Part shown: one piece after another, positions 57,926-64,000 of the stretch
How the letters are laid out: every line of letters starts with the position of its first letter
How positions within the stretch are numbered: position 1 is the stretch's first letter
Assembly: GCA_020350725.1 (NCBI GenBank)
Contig: CP070719.1
Span: 130,260-194,259 of the forward strand
DNA: 64,000 bases
Direction of reading: 5' to 3'
Origin: a bacterium
GTDB taxonomy: Bacteria; BMS3Abin14
Notes under the pieces: model-generated
The model's input: the letters and a program-made list of their open reading frames with translations, nothing else
The model's database searches: none
Told to the model about the DNA's origin: nothing
Program-made: the position numbers and the translations under genes

Positions 57926-58900
57926 TCAGGACAACTCCCTCAGGTTCTCGGGGTAGACGACGATCTGGGCCTGCTCCTTCAGGGATGTGAGCCACTCGTT
58001 GAAGAAGGACTCCTGGCGTCCCTGGAAGATCCGCTTGCGGATGTCCTCCCGGACCTCCTCCAGGGCTAGGGTGCGCGGCGGGATCCGTTCATCCACCCGG
58101 AAGACATGAAAGCCGTAAGGTGACTGGACGACACGTGTAATGGTCCCGACGCGGTACCGGAAGACGACCTGGTCGAACTCGTCGGGCATCTGTCCCTTGC
58201 CGAAGGTGCCCAGGTCTCCTCCCTGTTCGGCATCGGGGCTCAGCGAATAGAGGCGCGCCAGTTCGGCAAAATCCTCTCCCCGGAGGAGCCTTGACCGCAG
58301 CGCTTTGGCCTCCTCCTCAGTGGCGACCACGATCTGCCGGGCCCTGACCATGAGCGGCTGCTTGAAATCCCCCTTGTTGGCACTGTAGTATTCGGCCACC
58401 TCGTCGTCGCTGACGTGGATAATGCTGTCGATCTCCCTGTCGATGAGCTTGTCTATGAGAAGTTTCTCCTTCCGGTCCTCTTTCCACTCCTCGAGCTTCA
58501 TGCCGATCCTCTCCAGCGCCTCGTTGAGGGTTTCCTTGGGATAATCCTGCTTGAGGTGGTCGATCTCCCGGTTCAGCTCCTCGTCGGTAACGGCCAGCCC
58601 CCTCACCTCAGCTTCCTGGAGAAGGAGTTCCGTCTCGATAAGCTTGTTCAGGAAACTCATCTTCACTTCGTCGGTGGCGCCCGCCGATTTCTCCCTGGGA
58701 AGATTGAATCGGCTTGCGAACCGATCATAGCTTCTGCGGAACGCATCTGCCGTTATGGGCCGACCGTTGACCGAGGCCATCAGCTTGATCTCGGGCTTGA
58801 CCTCCTTCGGGGGGATGACCAGTAGGTCCCCCATGAAGTAGAGACCTGCAACCAGAGCCGCCGCGGTCACAAGCACTGCAGGGATCAGGAGCTTCCTCAT
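57926..58900 (-). CDS. SurA/PpiC-type periplasmic foldase (first copy)
   Basis: 324 residues. An N-terminal hydrophobic segment (LLIPAVLVTAAALVAGLYFM) acts as signal or membrane anchor. The chaperone region includes FLNKLIETELLLQEAEVRG, and the parvulin domain has VRARQIVVATEEEAKALRSR, EQGGDLGTFGKGQMP and VVQSPYGFHVFRVDE. It lies 23 bases after mfd on the same strand, an arrangement seen in other deltaproteobacteria. With the following paralogue it forms an envelope-folding pair. Confidence 0.92.
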   Translation of the reverse strand: MRKLLIPAVLVTAAALVAGLYFMGDLLVIPPKEVKPEIKLMASVNGRPITADAFRRSYDRFASRFNLPREKSAGATDEVKMSFLNKLIETELLLQEAEVRGLAVTDEELNREIDHLKQDYPKETLNEALERIGMKLEEWKEDRKEKLLIDKLIDREIDSIIHVSDDEVAEYYSANKGDFKQPLMVRARQIVVATEEEAKALRSRLLRGEDFAELARLYSLSPDAEQGGDLGTFGKGQMPDEFDQVVFRYRVGTITRVVQSPYGFHVFRVDERIPPRTLALEEVREDIRKRIFQGRQESFFNEWLTSLKEQAQIVVYPENLRELS

Positions 58901-58923
58901 AGAGGCTAGTTAGTATCAGATAG

Positions 58924-61900
58924 TCACAACGACCGCAAGATTTCCTTAAGGTAGGAGATCCTGTCGTCCTTGATCGCCATGCCGGACACGTCGAGCCTGA
59001 GGATGGAAGGGGGCACGAAACGGGTCCGGCTGTCCGAGGAGAGCAGGCCGACAAGCCGGTCGGGAGAGATCCTGGCCCCCGGGTGGAAGGTGAGAAGGTA
59101 ATAGGGGCCGGCGATGTCGATCCTTTCCACCCCCAGATCCCCGGCCAGGATGATAATCTCCATCCTGGTGAAGAGCCCATCGACCTCTGCCGTGAATCGC
59201 CCAAACCGGTCGGCTGTCTCCTCCCTGAGGGCATCGAGTTCCTTCTGGGACCGGGTGTTGGCGAGCCTCTTGTACAGGGTGAGCCGTTCTCCCACGTCGG
59301 GCAGATAGTCCTCCGGCAGCAGGGCCGGGATGTCGAGCTTGACGGACGGTTCGACGGCCCGGTCCGGAGGCTGGCCGGTGGCTTCCCGAACGGCCTGTTC
59401 CAGGAGCTGGGAAAAGAGGTCGAGCCCCACCGCCCCGATGTGGCCGGACTGCTCTTCACCCAGGAGATTGCCTGCCCCTCTTATCTCGAGGTCGTATGCG
59501 GCGAGCTTGAAGCCGGACCCCAGGTCGGTGAGATCGCGGAGGCTGGCCAGGCGCTTCCTGACCTTCTGGGACAGGCTCCCTCCACCCGGAACGAGGAGGT
59601 AGGCGTAGGCCAGCACGGAAGAGCGGCCGACCCGTCCTCTGAGCTGATAGAGCTGAGCCAGTCCGAACCGGTCCGCCCGGCTGACGATCAGCGTGTTGGC
59701 GTTGGCGATATCGAGTCCGGATTCGATGATGGCGGTGCTGATGAGGACGTCGATCTCGCCTTTGAGAAAGGAGACCATAACCTTTTCGAGATCGCGTTCT
59801 CCCATCTGCCCGTGTGCCATTCCGATCCGGGCGTGCGGAACAAGCCTCTGCACCATGTCCCTGAAGGGTCTGATGCTCATGACGCGATTGTGAACGAGGT
59901 AGACCTGTCCGCCCCTCTCGAGTTCCCTGTTGACGGCGTCACGGATGAGGTCCTCATCAAAGGTGCGGATCTCGGTATGAACGGCCTTCCGGTCGGCAGG
60001 GGGGGTATGGATGAGGGAAAGCCCCCTCAACCCGGAGAAGGCCTGGAACAGGGTCCTCGGAATGGGAGTGGCCGACAGGGTGAGGACGTCCATGGTTTCC
60101 TTGATCGCCTTGAGCTTCTCCTTGTGGCGGACGCCGAAACGGTGCTCTTCGTCCACAATAAGAAGGCCGAGGTCCTTGAATGTCACGTCATCGGAAAGCA
60201 GACGGTGGGTCCCGATCACGATGTCGATCCGGCCGCCGGCCAGGTCATCCAGGACCGTTTGCTGTTGGGCCGGACTGACAAAACGGCTGAGCATGGCTAC
60301 CCTGACGGGGAAATCTCCGAGGCGTTCGGCGAAGTTCTGAAAATGCTGTTGGGCCAGAACGGTCGTTGGGACCAGGACGGCCACCTGCTTGCCTCCGAGG
60401 ACGGCCAGGTAAGATGCCCTGAGGGCCACCTCTGTTTTTCCGAAACCGACATCGCCGCAAACCAGCCTGTCCATGGGGACGGGGGAGGACATATCCGTCA
60501 GAACCTCCTCGATGGCACGGCTCTGATCGGGGGTCTCCGTCCAGGGAAAGGACGCCTCGAACTCGGCGAAAAAGTGGTCGGGTTTCGGGAAGGAGTAACC
60601 GGGCGTCGTGCGGCGTTTGGCCGACAGGCTCAGCAGCTCATCGGCCATGAGCCTGAGGGATCTCTTCACCCTGGCCTTGGCCCTTTTCCAGGCAGTCCCG
60701 CCCAGCTTGCTGAGCTGGGGCGGCGTCTCGGATGAGCTCCGATAGCGCTGCACTTTGGCCAGGTCCTCCACCGGGACATAGAGGGAATCCCCGCCGGCGA
60801 AGGACAGATGAAGGTAGTCGTCCTTCGATTCGGCCACCTGCAGCTGTTTCAACCCCATGTAAAGGGCGATACCGTGTTCGACGTGGACGACCGTATCCCC
60901 GTCAAGCAGGGTGCCTATGGGGAGATCCCAGTCACCCAGGCTCACGCCCCGGGAGAACCTCTCCCTGACGGGTCCGAAAAGGTCCGCTTCACTGATAAAG
61001 GTGATCCCGGCGTCAGGGAGGGCAAACCCTTCAGAAAGGCTTCCCTGTATCACCCCTGCTCCCCGACCGGGCTTGAGTATTGCGGATGCATCCATCTTGA
61101 GGACATCGACACCCATACCATCGAGCAGGGAAGACATCCTGTCGAGGGCGGCCGGCGAGCGGGCGGAAAGGACGACCCTTTCCTCGGGCTTCGACTCCAC
61201 CAGAAGGGCCAACTGCGAAAGACGGTCATGACGGGAGGCGGGTCGAGTGGCTGGTCGATCGGGGTCAGGACCCTCATCCGTGCCCGGCCCCGCGCCGGTC
61301 TTCCGAAAACGCTGTGGCGGCCGAAAGGGAGGCAGGCAGCGGATCTCATGGCCTCCGTCCGCCCGGAAGGCGCGAATGTGGATCGCCCTGCTGCGGGAAA
61401 GGGACTGCCAGACCATATCGGGTTGCCCGTAGATGCCCTCGAGGCCCGGGTGTCCCTCCGCGGTCCGGGCAGCGATGGCTGTATGGAAGGCGGCCAGGGA
61501 TTGTCTGATCGCCTCGGGCTCCACGAGGATGAGGGTGTTCACACCGGTCAGGAAGTCCGTGGGATAGAAGGCCCTTCCATAGATGGCGGGGAGGAAAAGG
61601 GAGATGCCCGGAAAATCCATCCCCTCGTCCCACTGGTCAAGGATCCGGGCCCGTTCCCTGGCCGAAAGTCCCATGGCCGAGAGGCAGGACACCATGTTCT
61701 CCCTGCCCCGGGACATGAACTCGGGACTTCGGATCACCTCCGTCACGGGAAGAAACACGGCCGATCCCATCGAGGCGAGGGACCTCTGTGTTTCCGGGTC
61801 GAAGGTTCTTATGGACTGGATCTCGTCACCCCAGAGCTCGATACGAAAGGGGAATTCCTCGGAGGGGCTGAACAGATCGATAATGCCGCCGCGGACGGCC

Positions 61901-62379
61901 ATTTCTCCGGCCTGGGACACAACGGGGACCCTCCGGTATCCCACCGCGGAGAGGTGTCTGAGGAGGGCGTCGCGATCCATGTCGCGTCCGACTTCGGGGG
62001 ACAGGGAACAGGCGGAGAGGGTTTCCGGCGGCAGTGTCGGTTGCATCAGAGCCGGAGCGGCGATGACCGTCGGCGCCGCTCCGGTGGACATGGCCCACAG
62101 CGACCGGATCCGAAGTACGTAATGTTCGACATCGGGTATCATCCATTCGAAGGGAACCCTCTCCGTCGGCGAGAGGTGGAATATCCTCTCCGTCTGCCGG
62201 AAGAAGCGGAGGTCCGAGGCGAACGATCTGGCTGAATCCTCGTCCGGCAGGACAACGACGATCCTGCCCGGATCGGGCAGGCAGGCGCAGAGGTAGGCCG
62301 CGGCGGCCGGGGGGATGCCGTAGACGGAGGAACTGCCTTTGCGTTCGAGGTCCTCGAGGACCCCGTCGAGGGGGATCAT
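58924..62379 (-). CDS. mfd: Transcription-repair coupling factor Mfd
   Basis: 1151 residues, full length. The UvrB-homology module is N-terminal (FSPSEEFPFRIELWGDEIQS), the RNA-polymerase-binding domain follows (VVHVEHGIALYMGLKQLQV, DYLHLSFAGGDSLYVPVEDL), and the RecG-like translocase has VCGDVGFGKTEVALRA, LIVDEEHRFGVRHKEKLK and YQLRGRVGRSS. Mfd removes stalled RNA polymerase at lesions and recruits UvrA. Long open frames on the opposite strand (for example 59083-60735) are shadows. rfaE2 lies 3 bases upstream and the foldases downstream. Confidence 0.97.
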   Translation of the reverse strand: MIPLDGVLEDLERKGSSSVYGIPPAAAAYLCACLPDPGRIVVVLPDEDSARSFASDLRFFRQTERIFHLSPTERVPFEWMIPDVEHYVLRIRSLWAMSTGAAPTVIAAPALMQPTLPPETLSACSLSPEVGRDMDRDALLRHLSAVGYRRVPVVSQAGEMAVRGGIIDLFSPSEEFPFRIELWGDEIQSIRTFDPETQRSLASMGSAVFLPVTEVIRSPEFMSRGRENMVSCLSAMGLSARERARILDQWDEGMDFPGISLFLPAIYGRAFYPTDFLTGVNTLILVEPEAIRQSLAAFHTAIAARTAEGHPGLEGIYGQPDMVWQSLSRSRAIHIRAFRADGGHEIRCLPPFRPPQRFRKTGAGPGTDEGPDPDRPATRPASRHDRLSQLALLVESKPEERVVLSARSPAALDRMSSLLDGMGVDVLKMDASAILKPGRGAGVIQGSLSEGFALPDAGITFISEADLFGPVRERFSRGVSLGDWDLPIGTLLDGDTVVHVEHGIALYMGLKQLQVAESKDDYLHLSFAGGDSLYVPVEDLAKVQRYRSSSETPPQLSKLGGTAWKRAKARVKRSLRLMADELLSLSAKRRTTPGYSFPKPDHFFAEFEASFPWTETPDQSRAIEEVLTDMSSPVPMDRLVCGDVGFGKTEVALRASYLAVLGGKQVAVLVPTTVLAQQHFQNFAERLGDFPVRVAMLSRFVSPAQQQTVLDDLAGGRIDIVIGTHRLLSDDVTFKDLGLLIVDEEHRFGVRHKEKLKAIKETMDVLTLSATPIPRTLFQAFSGLRGLSLIHTPPADRKAVHTEIRTFDEDLIRDAVNRELERGGQVYLVHNRVMSIRPFRDMVQRLVPHARIGMAHGQMGERDLEKVMVSFLKGEIDVLISTAIIESGLDIANANTLIVSRADRFGLAQLYQLRGRVGRSSVLAYAYLLVPGGGSLSQKVRKRLASLRDLTDLGSGFKLAAYDLEIRGAGNLLGEEQSGHIGAVGLDLFSQLLEQAVREATGQPPDRAVEPSVKLDIPALLPEDYLPDVGERLTLYKRLANTRSQKELDALREETADRFGRFTAEVDGLFTRMEIIILAGDLGVERIDIAGPYYLLTFHPGARISPDRLVGLLSSDSRTRFVPPSILRLDVSGMAIKDDRISYLKEILRSL

Positions 62380-62382
62380 CGC

Positions 62383-62868
62383 CTAGGGATCGGTCTCCGT
62401 GATTCGATGGATGAGTTCAGTTGTTGAGAGACCGGTGTGAAAGGGCAGGCTGACGACCTCTCCGCCATGCCTTCTGACGAAGTCGGCGCCCACGATACTC
62501 TCGACCGGCCAGTCTCCTCCCTTGACGAGAAAGTGGGGGACGACGGCCTCAATGAGGGCAAGGGGAGTGGGATCCGAGAAGATGACTACCGCATCGACCC
62601 AGCGAAGGGAGAGGAGGACTTCACCGCGTTCCCCCTCGTTCATGACCGGACGGCCGGGACCCTTGAGCTGCCTTACCGATTCGTCCGCGTTCAATCCCAC
62701 GACAAGGACATCGCCCAGCTGACGGGCTTCGCGGAGATAACGGGTGTGGCCCGGGTGGATGATGTCGAAACATCCGTTGGTGAAAACGATCTGCAGGCCC
62801 GCCTGCCGCCATTCTCCGGCGGCTTCGGCGATGGCCGGCAGGGTGTAGGTTTTGGGTTCGATGGTCAT
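62383..62868 (-). CDS. rfaE2: D-glycero-beta-D-manno-heptose 1-phosphate adenylyltransferase
   Basis: 161 residues. The nucleotidyltransferase motif is FTNGCFDIIHPGHTRYLREA (the HxGH type), followed by VGLNADESVRQLKG and PHFLVKGGDW. It makes ADP-heptose for the LPS core. It is the separate C-terminal half of HldE; the kinase half is not in the window. I start at the ATG at 62868; the in-frame extension to 62928 is not conserved. gmhA, an earlier enzyme of the same pathway, lies just upstream. Confidence 0.93.
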   Translation of the reverse strand: MTIEPKTYTLPAIAEAAGEWRQAGLQIVFTNGCFDIIHPGHTRYLREARQLGDVLVVGLNADESVRQLKGPGRPVMNEGERGEVLLSLRWVDAVVIFSDPTPLALIEAVVPHFLVKGGDWPVESIVGADFVRRHGGEVVSLPFHTGLSTTELIHRITETDP

Positions 62869-63033
62869 GGGATCCGGCACCTCCGCCCGCCGAATTCCGC
62901 TCCGGCGGGACCCACCGGACCCGACCAAGCCGGACCATCCCCGGCCTCGAGAAGACCCCGGACGGCCGGCCCGGACCGATAACCGCCCGGCCCGAATCCA
63001 CCCATTTCGTCAGTGAAGGGCACCGATTTTCGC

Positions 63034-63624
63034 CTATGCGTTGCTGTGGGAAAAGAGCATGATCTCCACGAGCTCCGCGATTATATGGAGGACCAGATGA
63101 TGAACCTCCTGGATCCGGGGAGTGGAACTCTGGGCCACGCTGAGGCAGATGTCACAGAGGTGAACGACCTGGGCGCATTCTCCGCCCGTGAGCCCGATGG
63201 TGAGCATGGACTGGGCGTTGGCCTTTTCCAGGGCGCGGACGATGTTTCCCGATGAACCGCTGGTGGTGATGGCTATCAGAGCGTCCCCCTCCTCACCCAA
63301 CGCCTCAACCTGTCTGCTGAACACCTGGTCGTAGGAGTAGTCGTTGGAGATCGAGGTGAGGATGGAGGTGTCGGTGGTCAGGGCCAGGCACGGGACCGGC
63401 CTCCGTTCCATCAGGAACCGGTTCACGAGTTCAGCGGAGAAATGCTGGGCGTCGGCGGCGCTGCCGCCGTTTCCGGCCACCAGGATCTTGCCACCCTCCT
63501 GGATGGTCTTGACCAGCGATCTCGCCGTCTGGTGAACTCTGGCCGCCTCCGCGAAGCAGAATTCCTCGATGGCGGAGGCACATTCCCGGCCGCGCTGGCG
63601 GATCAGATCTTCAGGGTTTTTCAT
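63034..63624 (-). CDS. gmhA: Sedoheptulose-7-phosphate isomerase GmhA
   Basis: 196 residues. The SIS-domain signature is ILVAGNGGSAADAQHFSAEL, with LTTDTSILTSISNDYSYDQV and AITTSGSSGNIVRALEKA as further conserved segments. It turns sedoheptulose-7-phosphate into D-glycero-D-manno-heptose-7-phosphate, the first step towards ADP-heptose, and so works with rfaE2 next to it. The 165 bases between the two genes are GC-rich and show no clear element. Confidence 0.95.
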   Translation of the reverse strand: MKNPEDLIRQRGRECASAIEEFCFAEAARVHQTARSLVKTIQEGGKILVAGNGGSAADAQHFSAELVNRFLMERRPVPCLALTTDTSILTSISNDYSYDQVFSRQVEALGEEGDALIAITTSGSSGNIVRALEKANAQSMLTIGLTGGECAQVVHLCDICLSVAQSSTPRIQEVHHLVLHIIAELVEIMLFSHSNA

Positions 63625-63639
63625 GGCTGCCGATCCCGC

Positions 63640-64000
63640 CTAATCGCTGCTCATCTGAAACGCGATGCCCTCGAGATCAATGGCGAAATCCACATTCTTC
63701 AGGATGGCTCCCGGGGGCACCTTGATGGTGGTAGGGGTAAAGTTCAGGATCCCCTTGACACCGGCGTCGATGAGGCTGTGAGCCACTTTCAGGGCATTCT
63801 CGGGGCTGACGGCGATGATGCCGATCTTGATGCCGAATTCGGAAACAACCCTCTGCATGTCGTCCATGCCGAACAGGGGGATGTCCTGGAAAGAGCCCAT
63901 CTCGACGAGAATGGGGTCCCTTTCGAAAATGGCTGAGATCTTGAACCCCCTCTTGGCGAGGGAGTCTGTGCCCAGCAGGGCGAAGCCCAGGTTCCCTGCC
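63640..64000 (-). CDS. rex: Redox-sensing repressor Rex, C-terminal part (cut by window edge)
   Basis: About 119 residues are visible, open to the right edge. The frame reads AGNLGFALLGTDSLAKRGFK (NADH-binding Rossmann motif), then SAIFERDPILVEMGSFQDIP and VKGILNFTPTTIKVPPGAIL, all typical of Rex. Rex represses fermentation and respiration genes when NADH is low. The N-terminal winged helix lies beyond the window. A possible internal start at 63900 is an artefact of the cut. Confidence 0.9.
   Translation of the reverse strand, partial: AGNLGFALLGTDSLAKRGFKISAIFERDPILVEMGSFQDIPLFGMDDMQRVVSEFGIKIGIIAVSPENALKVAHSLIDAGVKGILNFTPTTIKVPPGAILKNVDFAIDLEGIAFQMSSD

Noticed and set aside
59083-60735. 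550-codon open frame opposite mfd
   Set aside because: Antisense shadow of the Mfd translocase region, with no motif of its own.
1-64000. tRNA, rRNA, insertion sequences, prophage or toxin-antitoxin modules
   Set aside because: No TPsiC-like arm with a fitting acceptor stem, no transposase or integrase motif and no phage gene was seen. Absence is by eye only; tRNAscan and a transposase HMM search would confirm.

Overview
This is a GC-rich (about 60% by eye), gene-dense bacterial chromosome segment with about 65 protein genes and no rRNA, tRNA, CRISPR array or insertion sequence that I could see. The content suggests a Gram-negative anaerobe of the former Deltaproteobacteria (Desulfobacterota-like): a 14-15-haem cytochrome, cytochrome c maturation system I, the electron-bifurcating NfnAB, Tat translocase, periplasmic SurA-like foldases, LPS heptose genes, an oxalate/formate-type transporter, Rex, PilZ proteins and the gene order priA-def-fmt-DUF116-rsmB-PASTA-rpe. 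The phylum is an inference, and Nitrospirota or a related candidate phylum cannot be excluded.

Layout. 1-382 is a cut-off MFS transporter. 954-8.0 kb holds a PflX-type radical SAM protein, a divergent YchF-like protein, hisG, a secreted unknown, a glucosyl-3-phosphoglycerate-synthase-like enzyme, yajQ, an Ala/Pro/Glu repeat protein and a tautomerase. 8.1-16.0 kb holds a patatin phospholipase coupled to hflX, a PqqD-like/SPASM radical SAM protein, a REC-PilZ regulator, exbBD, the multihaem cytochrome and engB. 16.4-25.4 kb holds nfnAB, a polyprenyl diphosphate synthase, an AMMECR1 protein, envelope proteins, a nitrilase-family enzyme, a NYN ribonuclease-like protein and plsY. 26-31.6 kb is one ccm operon (ccmF-ccmI-like-ccmA-ccmB-ccmC-ccmD-thioredoxin-TPR) closed by a strong terminator. 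31.8-44.2 kb is a long minus-strand block of replication restart, translation, rRNA modification and membrane genes. 44.3-48.2 kb is a plus-strand set of small metabolic enzymes. 48.3-54.1 kb carries moaA, an orphan GspE N-domain protein, tatC, tatB, nadA, moaC and a PilZ protein. 54.3-56.7 kb is yjbQ plus an unusual membrane-anchored NfnB-like flavoprotein. 56.7-64 kb runs on the minus strand: S4 protein, two SurA/PpiC foldases, mfd, rfaE2, gmhA and the start of a cut-off rex.

How it works together. The ccm operon would attach haem to exported cytochromes such as the one at 14 kb. Tat and SurA serve envelope export and folding. NfnAB and Rex manage NAD(P)H and ferredoxin balance. moaA and moaC feed molybdopterin synthesis, and rfaE2 and gmhA supply LPS heptose.

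Most noteworthy points: degenerate tandem repeats with a 7-nt period in at least seven intergenic gaps, each with its own word; a fusion of a two-helix membrane anchor to an NfnB-like oxidoreductase; an hflX whose conserved N-terminus has no ATG/GTG/TTG start; two genes with -10 boxes so close to the start codon that leaderless transcripts are expected; a YchF-like protein lacking the P-loop lysine; and a ccm operon without recognisable ccmE or ccmH.
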